Shown here piece after piece: positions 1 through 5,633 of a stretch of 7,797 bases of DNA. This DNA comes from Chitinophagaceae bacterium (lineage in GTDB: Bacteria > Bacteroidota > Bacteroidia > Chitinophagales > Chitinophagaceae). The notes under the pieces are model-generated. The model searched no databases and had not been told where the DNA came from. It was given only the letters and a program-made list of their open reading frames with translations. Every line of letters begins with the position of its first letter. Position 1 is the stretch's first letter. Location of the stretch: assembly GCA_016741945.1 (NCBI GenBank), contig JACVCQ010000096.1, forward strand, positions 1 to 7,797, in the 5' to 3' direction. Position numbers and translations under genes: made by a program.

Positions 1-35
1 ACCTAGCACCCAGTACCTTGTACCCAGCACTCCCC
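1..35. repeat. Heptanucleotide repeat array, truncated at the window edge
   Basis: The first 35 bases divide exactly into five 7-base units with no gaps: ACCTAGC, ACCCAGT, a diverged third unit, ACCCAGC and a degenerate last unit. The period is visible directly. The array probably continues to the left, so its full length and any inverted arm cannot be seen. It lies upstream of the small secreted peptide gene and ends before the likely promoter. The unit sequence differs from the GGTCCAT/ATGGACT units of the elements at 1885-1978 and 6519-6602, but the 7-base period is the same. No coding role is apparent. Confidence 0.6.
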
Positions 36-68
36 AACATTTTAACACAATTTCAACCCTAGGTTCAG

Positions 69-76
69 TATATTTG
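69..76 (+). promoter_or_regulatory. Candidate -7 promoter box (TATATTTG) of the secreted peptide gene
   Basis: TATATTTG is a full match to the Bacteroidota -7 consensus TAnnTTTG and ends 27 bases before the ATG at 104. No convincing -33 TTTG/TTG box lies at the usual distance upstream, so the call rests on the -7 box and its position. The predicted leader is about 20 bases, A-rich and without a Shine-Dalgarno sequence. Confidence 0.5.
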
Positions 77-103
77 ATAAGCTCAAAAACTAAAACGAAT
101 CAT

Positions 104-313
104 ATGAAAAAAGTAATTGTACTTGCAATGGCGGCTTTCCTAGTAACGGGTGTGTCATTAGCCAACGACCATAAGCACGATGGTAAAAAATGTGCAAAAG
201 CAAAAGAATGCAGCAAAGAAGGTAAAGAGTGTTGCAGCAAGGAGGCTAAAAAAGAAACCAAAGAAACTAAAGAAGCTAAAAAAACAGAAACCAAGAAAAC
301 CACTAAGGCTTAA
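104..313 (+). CDS. Small secreted Lys/Cys-rich peptide, function unknown
   Basis: This gene encodes 69 residues. I chose the ATG at 104 rather than the in-frame TTG at 74, because the TTG lies inside the likely -7 promoter box and because translation from the ATG starts directly with a classic signal peptide: two lysines, a hydrophobic core, and a probable signal peptidase I site after VSLA (residue 20). The mature part of about 49 residues has a DHKHD segment (two histidines, residues 23 and 25), then four cysteines at 30, 36, 43 and 44, then a tail of KET/KEA-like repeats. It holds 17 lysines and 8 glutamates. I do not recognise a named family. The His and Cys cluster suggests metal or thiol chemistry in the periplasm, but that is inference. 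The gene is monocistronic, with its own promoter candidate and a strong terminator 18 bases after the stop. The low-complexity tail probably evolves fast. Confidence 0.75.
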   Translation: MKKVIVLAMAAFLVTGVSLANDHKHDGKKCAKAKECSKEGKECCSKEAKKETKETKEAKKTETKKTTKA

Positions 314-330
314 TCTTATTCTGTTGCAAA

Positions 331-364
331 TAAAAAAGGATGTTCATTCGAACATCCTTTTTTA
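331..364. terminator. Bidirectional intrinsic terminator between convergent genes
   Basis: A perfect hairpin has an 8-bp core (GGATGTTC / GAACATCC), a 4-base loop ATTC, and flanking runs of six A and six T that lengthen the stem to at least 14 bp. Read on either strand, the GC-containing stem is followed by a T-run, so it can terminate both the secreted peptide gene (plus) and the HAD phosphatase gene (minus). It ends immediately beside the stop codon of the HAD gene at 365. Confidence 0.88.
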
Positions 365-1060
365 TTATAGGATATGTTCCAATTCTTTGAGATGATATAC
401 GGTATACGTCGGTTGTATATGCGCTTCAATATTCAGATGATTCACAAAAACGGTATCCATTCCTGCATTGATACCTCCTTGAATATCTGCATCTAAATTA
501 TCACCGATCATAATACTTTCTTTCTCATTGGCTCCTGTTTGTTGAAAAGCGTAATCAAAAATCTCCTTATGTGGTTTTAAACTATTACTTGCTTCTGAAG
601 TGATCACTGCATTAAAATAGGCATGCAAGCCAGAACTCTTTAATTTATTGTGTTGTACTTTTTCAAAACCATTGGTAACAAGATGAAGTTTATAATCTTT
701 TGTCTTCAGGTAGTCCAGTATTTCAAATGTATAGGGGAAGATTGCTTTTTTAGAGGGTAGTGCTTCTAAAAATTGAACTGCCATATTACGGGACAATTCT
801 TCATCGGCTAATTTATAATCTAATAAAGTCAGCCACATTCTTTTCCATCTCAATTCATCTTGTTTAATAAACCCTTTGGTATATCGATCCCATAAGCGCT
901 CGTTATGGTAACTGTATCGATCAAAGAATCCATCAAAATCATCAATACCTCTTTTACTAAGTGCATGATGATGATACAGGTCATTCAACGTGTCTTTGGC
1001 ATTGGTTTCAAAATCCCATAAAGTATGATCTAAGTCGAAAAAAATATGACGATAGCGCAT
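365..1060 (-). CDS. yjjG: HAD-superfamily nucleotidase, YjjG/YfnB type
   Basis: The 231-residue product is a haloacid-dehalogenase-fold hydrolase. All four HAD motifs are visible: motif I DLDHT (Asp9 nucleophile, Asp11 acid/base), motif II VTNG (Thr129), motif III Lys162 in LKPHKEIF, and motif IV GDNLDAD (Asp187, Asp192). The helical cap lies at about residues 16-100, between motifs I and II. The DLDHTLWDF start and the overall length match the YjjG/YfnB family of noncanonical pyrimidine nucleotidases, soluble enzymes that dephosphorylate (deoxy)nucleoside monophosphates including damaged or unusual pyrimidines. Substrate specificity inside the HAD superfamily is hard to read from sequence, so the symbol is a family-level call. 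The gene stands alone, convergent with the peptide gene and divergent from the dehydrogenase. A possible -7 box lies only four bases upstream of the ATG, so the mRNA may be leaderless. Confidence 0.85.
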   Translation of the reverse strand: MRYRHIFFDLDHTLWDFETNAKDTLNDLYHHHALSKRGIDDFDGFFDRYSYHNERLWDRYTKGFIKQDELRWKRMWLTLLDYKLADEELSRNMAVQFLEALPSKKAIFPYTFEILDYLKTKDYKLHLVTNGFEKVQHNKLKSSGLHAYFNAVITSEASNSLKPHKEIFDYAFQQTGANEKESIMIGDNLDADIQGGINAGMDTVFVNHLNIEAHIQPTYTVYHLKELEHIL

Positions 1061-1064
1061 TTCA

Positions 1065-1072
1065 CAAAGTTA
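1065..1072 (-). promoter_or_regulatory. Candidate -7 box (TAACTTTG) close to the HAD gene start
   Basis: On the minus strand this reads TAACTTTG, a full match to TAnnTTTG, with four bases between it and the ATG at 1060. A start site at the usual distance would fall at or within a few bases of the ATG, giving a leaderless or nearly leaderless transcript. A TTG lies only ten bases upstream of the box, too close for a normal -33 element, so this may be chance. Confidence 0.35.
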
Positions 1073-1180
1073 ATACCTTATTCAACAGCTCTCATCATTA
1101 CCTTATTACTAAAGAATTAGAATACAGAATCCATATAAAATGATTTACTTCGTAGTGTTCTAACTATTATCCTTCTCTGT

Positions 1181-1879
1181 ATGAAAATCATTATTACTGG
1201 AGCCTCAAAGGGAATTGGCAAAGCCATTGCCGTACGCTTTGCACAAGAAGGTCATCATTTACTGCTATGTAGCAGGGGTGAAAAATCTTTGTATGATTGT
1301 GTTGAGGATCTACAAACTCGTTTTCCCAATGCAACAATACAGGCCAGACCAACGGATATGTCTATCCAATCTGAAGTACTGGCATTTGCCAACTGGTGTT
1401 TGGAACAAGGTACTCCTGATATCATCGTTAATAATGCAGGCAGCTTTATTCCCGGGAGTGTACATAATGAGCCGGAAGGTGCATTAGATGAAATGTTACA
1501 AGCCAATTTATTCAGTGCCTATCATCTTACCAGGGCTTTATTACCATCGATGATGGAAGCAAAAACCGGACATATTTTTAATATCTGTTCCATCGCATCC
1601 TTACATGCTTATGCCAATGGAGGAAGTTATAGTATCAGTAAATATGCCTTAGCGGGTTTTAGTCGTAACCTCAGAGAAGAAATGAAGCTGCATGGTATCA
1701 AAGTAACTGCTGTTTATCCGGGTGCCGCACTGACCGCCAGTTGGGATGGTTTCAACATTGACCCTAAACGTATTATGGAAGCCGATGATATTGCTAAAAT
1801 GGTATATGCAGCTGCTCACCTCTCACCTATGGCAGTAGCCGAAGATATTATTTTACGACCGCAGTTGGGCGATTTGTAG
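1181..1879 (+). CDS. Short-chain dehydrogenase/reductase (SDR family)
   Basis: The 232-residue product is a classical SDR with a Rossmann fold and NAD(P) as cofactor. Visible motifs are the dinucleotide loop TGASKGIG (residues 6-13), NNAG (84-87), Asn109 of the active-site tetrad, catalytic Ser137, the YSISK motif giving Tyr150 and Lys154, and the YPG turn (179-181) after the active site. Ser32-Arg33 after beta-strand 2 favours NADPH over NADH. The length suits the family and the ATG stands right before the first beta-strand. It ends in a conserved-looking RPQLGDL tail that I recall from Bacteroidota SDR proteins annotated as sepiapterin-reductase-like; the real substrate is not readable. It is divergent from the HAD gene, with 120 bases between the starts and no convincing TAnnTTTG box of its own. 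A palindromic repeat begins five bases after its stop. Confidence 0.88.
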   Translation: MKIIITGASKGIGKAIAVRFAQEGHHLLLCSRGEKSLYDCVEDLQTRFPNATIQARPTDMSIQSEVLAFANWCLEQGTPDIIVNNAGSFIPGSVHNEPEGALDEMLQANLFSAYHLTRALLPSMMEAKTGHIFNICSIASLHAYANGGSYSISKYALAGFSRNLREEMKLHGIKVTAVYPGAALTASWDGFNIDPKRIMEADDIAKMVYAAAHLSPMAVAEDIILRPQLGDL

Positions 1880-1884
1880 AAAGA

Positions 1885-1978
1885 GGTCCATGGTTCATGG
1901 CTAATGGTCCATAGTAATACAAAATAGATATTGCTATTATGGCGTGACCCGCCATAGACCATGGACTATGGACTATCC
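1885..1978. repeat. Palindromic element built from 7-bp units, copy 1
   Basis: The left arm (1885-1912) is four 7-base units of the GGTCCAT type. The right arm (about 1954-1978) carries the complementary units (ATAGACC, ATGGACT twice, then a partial unit). The arms are imperfect inverted repeats around a 40-base AT-rich centre, which ends in a small hairpin of its own (ATGGCG 1939-1944 / CGCCAT 1950-1955). The right arm shares 20 identical bases with the element at 6519-6602 (1957-1976 against 6569-6588). It lies between the dehydrogenase stop and the phosphoesterase start. It has no T-run, so it is not a clear terminator. It has no coding capacity; an open frame that crosses it upstream of 2057 is not a credible N-terminus. 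Confidence 0.8.
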
Positions 1979-2056
1979 ACCCTCATAACAATTTCTTCAT
2001 CCCCTCCTAACATTCTATTCATACTGTATGAGCAGCTTTGTAAAACCTCATTCTGT

Positions 2057-2914
2057 ATGGAAAGACGTCCGCTTGATGTTGTGGTGATGAGCGATCTTCA
2101 TTTGGGCACTTATGGTTGTCATGCCAAAGAGATTGTCAATTATCTGAAAAGTATTCAGCCACAAATTCTGGTACTCAATGGCGATATCATCGATATATGG
2201 CAATTCAATAAAAGGTATTTTCCTGTTGCACACATGCAGGTCATCAAAGAGATCATGCACTTACTCAGCAAAGGAACTCGCATTATTTATATCACCGGTA
2301 ATCATGATGAAGCATTACGTCGCTACTCAGATATGCACATGGGTAATTTTCAGTTGACTGACAAAGTAGTAATGGAGATCAACGGTAAGATGACTTGGAT
2401 TTTTCATGGTGATGTTTTTGACGCTACTACAAAAGGTAGTGCTAAACTATTGGCCAAGCTGGGCGGACATGGCTACGACCTCCTCATTCTCATCAATAGT
2501 CTGATCAACCGTTGTTTGAAACTGATGGGTAAAGAGAAAATGAGTTTTAGTAAAAAAGTAAAAAACAGCGTCAAGAAAGCAGTATCCTGGATTGGAAACT
2601 TTGAGCAAACAGCTGCAGAATTAGCGATTAAAAAGAAATATGATTATGTGATCTGCGGACATATTCATCAGCCGCAAAAAAGAATCATTACGACCAAAGA
2701 CGGACATGTTACCTATCTCAACAGTGGCGACTGGATCGAAAATCTGACCTCTCTCGAATACCAGAACAATGAATGGACGATCTATCAATACGATGAAAAA
2801 CAGTTTGCAGATGCAGTAGCACCGGTTGTGACCATGGAAAAGAAGTTGCCTCAATTAAATGTGGTAACAGATGAAATCGCTTTATTTATTCACTCCTTAG
2901 CTATTCAGTCATGA
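2057..2914 (+). CDS. Calcineurin-like metallophosphoesterase, LpxH/YbbF superfamily
   Basis: The 285-residue product has the full two-metal phosphoesterase motif set: SDLHLG (12-17, Asp13 and His15), NGDIID (41-46, Asp43), GNHD (81-84), HGD (117-119) and GHIH (201-204), followed by SGDWIEN (223-229). I start it at the ATG at 2057. The frame stays open back to 1961, but that part is translated repeat and spacer, and the fold begins right after 2057. The family includes LpxH, which cleaves UDP-2,3-diacylglucosamine in lipid A synthesis, and close homologues are often annotated that way. However, canonical LpxH has GNRDF where this has GNHD, and this protein is longer, with a basic helical insert near residues 145-180. 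It may therefore be a paralogue acting on another nucleotide-sugar or lipid pyrophosphate. Its stop overlaps the start of the glycosyltransferase (ATGA), so the two are very likely translated together. Confidence 0.85.
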   Translation: MERRPLDVVVMSDLHLGTYGCHAKEIVNYLKSIQPQILVLNGDIIDIWQFNKRYFPVAHMQVIKEIMHLLSKGTRIIYITGNHDEALRRYSDMHMGNFQLTDKVVMEINGKMTWIFHGDVFDATTKGSAKLLAKLGGHGYDLLILINSLINRCLKLMGKEKMSFSKKVKNSVKKAVSWIGNFEQTAAELAIKKKYDYVICGHIHQPQKRIITTKDGHVTYLNSGDWIENLTSLEYQNNEWTIYQYDEKQFADAVAPVVTMEKKLPQLNVVTDEIALFIHSLAIQS

Positions 2915-3966
2915 GCATGAAAATATTATATGCAGTTCAGGCAACCGGAAACGGACATATCAGCAGGGCTATGGAACTCATGCCTTTTCTAAAGCAATAT
3001 GGTGAAGTAGATGTTTTTTTAAGTGGTAGTAACAGTAACCTTCAACCTGATTTGCCTGTAAAATTTCGTAGTAACGGATTGAGTCTTTTCTATGGCAATA
3101 CCGGTGGACTAGACTATTGGCGTATGTGGAGAGAGCTAGATCTAAGAAGAATATGGAAAGAAGCAAAAGAGTTACCGGTAGAAAAATATGATCTGGTGAT
3201 CAATGATTTTGATAGCATCACTTCCATGGCTTGTAAACTTAAAAAGATTAAAAGTATTGGCTTTGGACACCAGGCAAGTTTTCAAAGTGTGTTGACGCCA
3301 AGAAACAACAAAAAAGACCTTGCAGGTGAAATAGTATTAAAGCACTATGCAACTTCATCAGCATATATCGGTTTACATTTCGCATCTTATGATGATTTCA
3401 TTTATCCGCCTGTTATCAAAGAAGAAGTTTTAAAAGCTGATCCAACAGATCAGGGGCATGTTACAGTATATCTTTCTCATTACAGCGATGAAGTGGTAAT
3501 CCATGCTTTACAAAAGATCAAAGATGTTCGCTTTGAAGTGTTTTCAAAAAAGGTAAAATCAGTAACTACACTTGCCAACGTGAAATTATTCCCGATCAGC
3601 AATACAGGTTTTACGCAAAGTATGATTCATTCGAAAGGAGTCATTACCGGCGCAGGTTTTGAAACACCCGCAGAAGCTTTGTACTTAGGTAAACAATTGT
3701 TATGCTTACCCATACGCGGACAATATGAGCAACTATGCAATGCTGCTGCGTTGAAAGATTTTGGTGTCACCATCATCGATAAAATCAGTAATGATTTTAC
3801 ACAGCAAATTTACCAATGGCTTCAAACCTCTGCCGCTAAAAAACTTTCACTCAGGCATAGTACTTATGAAATTGTACAACATGCAGTTGAATTAGGCAGA
3901 AGCTTGCAACCGGCTAAAAAAGAGGAGTCTTTACTAAATGAAGAAGATTTACTGGCATTATTTTAA
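2911..3966 (+). CDS. MurG-like GT-B glycosyltransferase
   Basis: The 351-residue product has the two-domain GT-B pattern. The N-terminal domain starts ILYAVQATGNGHISRA, in which the glycine-rich GNGH loop (13-16) resembles the acceptor-side loop of MurG and related enzymes. The C-terminal donor domain has ITGAGFETPAEAL (about 245-257), then LPIRGQYEQLCNA (266-278); Glu255, Gln271 and Gln274 are in the positions used to hold a nucleotide-sugar in MurG-type enzymes. No membrane segment is visible, so it is probably cytosolic or peripheral. It resembles the uncharacterised MJ1255-type glycosyltransferases; donor and acceptor are unknown. The start ATG at 2911 overlaps the phosphoesterase stop; a second ATG at 2917 is a possible alternative. 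The 3' end overlaps the convergent flavin reductase by four bases, and no terminator hairpin is visible. Confidence 0.8.
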   Translation: MSMKILYAVQATGNGHISRAMELMPFLKQYGEVDVFLSGSNSNLQPDLPVKFRSNGLSLFYGNTGGLDYWRMWRELDLRRIWKEAKELPVEKYDLVINDFDSITSMACKLKKIKSIGFGHQASFQSVLTPRNNKKDLAGEIVLKHYATSSAYIGLHFASYDDFIYPPVIKEEVLKADPTDQGHVTVYLSHYSDEVVIHALQKIKDVRFEVFSKKVKSVTTLANVKLFPISNTGFTQSMIHSKGVITGAGFETPAEALYLGKQLLCLPIRGQYEQLCNAAALKDFGVTIIDKISNDFTQQIYQWLQTSAAKKLSLRHSTYEIVQHAVELGRSLQPAKKEESLLNEEDLLALF

Positions 3967-4844
3967 TTACACAGCAATACTTGCCAAGCCCTTTCAATAT
4001 TTCCGGTATTCAATAATTCAGCAGCATACTTGTGTAACTCCGTTTCCATTTCTGTAGGACTCACTGAATAATATTGAAAGATATTTTTTACCCGATCATC
4101 GCTAAAAGAAGCATCGATATCAGGCATGGTATGTACATTCCCTAACATGCCCAAATGATTTCCGGTAAGTATGGTACTGTTACGAATACTATCCGGCAGT
4201 TGATCTACACCAATACCTAACTGCGTATTCGGTTTGGGAACTTTGAATAAATTGGTAGGATCCACTTTACAATACCAATCGCCTCCCAGTCTGGCAACGA
4301 GTTCTAATTTCTGTTGATCAATTTTTCCATCCTCACCCAAGATGCTTTCATCAACATGCATACAAAGCACTTCGGCTATCACCAATTGTCCTGCGCCCCC
4401 ATTTTCACCTAAACTTTTTACTTCATTGACTTTACACTCTAGTTTGATCTTGGCTTCTTTCACCATCGGTGGTTGAACACGTGTAGATGGTTGCTCTGTA
4501 AAGCCTGCTTTTACAAACTCATTCATTCCTTTCGGAAACTCACAACTCGATAAACTCGTTTGCTGTACCATCGCATAATCAACAATATTGATCACACACT
4601 CCGGAATTTCTATCACATTTTCTAAAGTATGCTTGGTAGTATTATCGCGACCTCTTCTGGCGGGTGAGAATATGACAATGGGTGGATTCGATGAAAACAA
4701 ATTGAAAAAACTAAATGGACTCAAATTCACATTGCCCTGTTTATCGATTGTACTGGCAAAACAAATAGGCCTGGGTGCAATGGCATGTTGCAACCATTGT
4801 TGCTTTTCCATGACGGGTAGTGAGCTGATATCAATTGTTTTCAT
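3963..4844 (-). CDS. Flavin reductase family protein (FMN-binding split barrel)
   Basis: The 293-residue product carries the flavin reductase-like domain at about residues 15-200. The signature is APRPICFAST (23-32), then NLSPFSFFN (40-48) and SSNPPIVIFS (51-60), which forms the FMN-binding strand and loop, and later RGRDNTTKHTLEN. Such proteins bind FMN and commonly reduce it with NAD(P)H, or serve as flavoprotein oxidoreductases; the partner enzyme is unknown here. The roughly 90-residue C-terminal extension after LARLGGDWY-like sequence is a common form in Bacteroidota, as I recall it. The start ATG lies only 13 bases beyond the T-run of the terminator behind psd, so either read-through or a promoter inside that hairpin must drive it. 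Its stop codon overlaps the stop of the convergent glycosyltransferase at a palindromic TTAA. Confidence 0.85.
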   Translation of the reverse strand: MKTIDISSLPVMEKQQWLQHAIAPRPICFASTIDKQGNVNLSPFSFFNLFSSNPPIVIFSPARRGRDNTTKHTLENVIEIPECVINIVDYAMVQQTSLSSCEFPKGMNEFVKAGFTEQPSTRVQPPMVKEAKIKLECKVNEVKSLGENGGAGQLVIAEVLCMHVDESILGEDGKIDQQKLELVARLGGDWYCKVDPTNLFKVPKPNTQLGIGVDQLPDSIRNSTILTGNHLGMLGNVHTMPDIDASFSDDRVKNIFQYYSVSPTEMETELHKYAAELLNTGNIERAWQVLLCN

Positions 4845-4857
4845 GAACGCTGATTAT

Positions 4858-4910
4858 AAAAAAGCCACAGATTCACAGATTATTCGAGCGTAATCTGTGC
4901 ATCTGTGGCT
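4858..4910 (-). terminator. CACAGATT-unit hairpin acting as psd terminator
   Basis: Arms at 4863-4882 and 4891-4910 pair at 19 of 20 positions around an 8-base loop. The left arm contains two tandem CACAGATT units. On the minus strand the stem is followed by six T (4863-4858), a good intrinsic terminator just beyond the psd stop at 4919. On the plus strand the stem is followed by A, so it works in one direction only. The arm sequence (AATCTGTGAATCTGTGGC type) is one I recall as a dispersed repeat in many genomes, so this may be a repeat element recruited as a terminator. Confidence 0.8.
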
Positions 4911-4918
4911 CAAAAAAA

Positions 4919-5578
4919 TTATTCCCAACTAGCTAAAACAGTCACACCACCCTTTACCACCTGATTCATACTCACATTCACCTTAGTACCAACAGGCAGT
5001 AAAATATCAACCCGACTACCGAATTTGATAAAACCATATTCATCACACTGCTTCACTTGTTGTCCAACAGTAGTATAATTACAAATTCGCTTTGCCAATG
5101 CACCTGCGATTTGTTTGTATAAAATGGTCCCGTAGTTATTTTTTACAGCAACACCCCATCGTTCATTTTCAGTAGATGACTTAGGATGCCATGCTACCAA
5201 ATATTTTCCTTTGTGATATTGGTTATATACCACTTCACCACTCATCGGATTTCTATTCACGTGCACATTGGCCGGACTCATGAAAATACTCACTTGTATT
5301 CTTTTGTCTTTGAAATATTCTTCATCGATCACTTCTTCAATCACTACCACTTTTCCGTCTGCCGGACAAATCAATTGTTGATCATTGATGGTTAAGGTAC
5401 GATTGGGTATTCTGAAAAAAGAGATCAGGAATAGTAAAAGTCCGAGTGTGATCACAAAAATGATGATGGTTAACCAGGGAAAGGATGCACTTAAAAAAGT
5501 AAAAGATGCCACATTTAGTACACCAAAAATCAATGCACCGATGCCAATAGACTGGTAACCTTCGCGATGAATGGTCAT
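4919..5578 (-). CDS. psd: Phosphatidylserine decarboxylase proenzyme
   Basis: This enzyme decarboxylates phosphatidylserine to phosphatidylethanolamine at the inner membrane. From the ATG at 5578 it has 219 residues, the short form typical of Bacteroidota and archaea. Two hydrophobic segments at about residues 10-33 and 35-55 anchor it. Then come PADGKV with Asp74, SPANVHVNR with His106, and KFGSRVD with the Gly187-Ser188 cleavage site, where self-cleavage turns the serine into the pyruvoyl group. Asp, His and Ser form the self-processing triad of the family. An in-frame TTG at 5599 would add seven residues, but it lies inside a perfect -7 promoter box, and the MTIHREGY start fits related proteins, so I prefer the ATG. 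It follows cdsA with 55 bases between; the intermediate enzyme PssA is not in the window. A hairpin terminator follows directly. Confidence 0.92.
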   Translation of the reverse strand: MTIHREGYQSIGIGALIFGVLNVASFTFLSASFPWLTIIIFVITLGLLLFLISFFRIPNRTLTINDQQLICPADGKVVVIEEVIDEEYFKDKRIQVSIFMSPANVHVNRNPMSGEVVYNQYHKGKYLVAWHPKSSTENERWGVAVKNNYGTILYKQIAGALAKRICNYTTVGQQVKQCDEYGFIKFGSRVDILLPVGTKVNVSMNQVVKGGVTVLASWE

Positions 5579-5596
5579 GAGGTTGATGTTGAACTG

Positions 5597-5604
5597 CAAA
5601 TGTA
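5597..5604 (-). promoter_or_regulatory. Candidate -7 box (TACATTTG) of psd
   Basis: The minus strand reads TACATTTGCAG, a full match to TAnnTTTG. It stands 18 bases upstream of the psd ATG at 5578, in the gap behind cdsA. The following GCAG also follows the box at 7755-7762, which makes chance less likely. A TTTG lies 12 bases upstream, shorter than the usual spacing to a -33 box. If real, psd can be transcribed separately from cdsA. Confidence 0.5.
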
Positions 5605-5633
5605 AACGGATTAGGGCAAATATCTAAGCCTTC

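Noticed and set aside
74..103. TTG start giving ten extra residues on the secreted peptide
   Set aside because: The TTG overlaps the likely -7 promoter box, and the extension would put polar residues in front of a good signal peptide.
100..303. Leucine-rich hydrophobic frame on the minus strand opposite the peptide gene
   Set aside because: It is the mirror of lysine-rich codons (AAA/AAG read as TTT/CTT) and has no independent support.
1074..1107. Two TACCTTATT direct repeats 25 bases apart in the HAD/SDR spacer, as an operator
   Set aside because: Nine-base repeats in AT-rich spacer DNA can arise by chance, and no regulator or palindromic form supports them.
961..1143. Small plus-strand frame over the HAD gene 5' end and the spacer
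   Set aside because: It overlaps a well-supported gene, has no recognisable sequence and no start signal.
1885..1978. CRISPR-like array
   Set aside because: The units are 7 bases with no spacers and are arranged as inverted arms; no cas gene is present.
1961..2056. N-terminal extension of the phosphoesterase reading frame by 32 residues
   Set aside because: It begins inside the 7-bp-unit repeat, has no family similarity, and the phosphoesterase fold starts right after the ATG at 2057.
2057..2914. Firm naming of the phosphoesterase as lpxH
   Set aside because: GNHD replaces the canonical GNRDF motif and the protein is longer, so only a superfamily assignment is supported.
4846..4857. TATAAT on the minus strand before the flavin reductase as a -10 box
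   Set aside because: Bacteroidota housekeeping promoters use TAnnTTTG, and the position, 8 bases from the ATG inside the terminator tail, is implausible.
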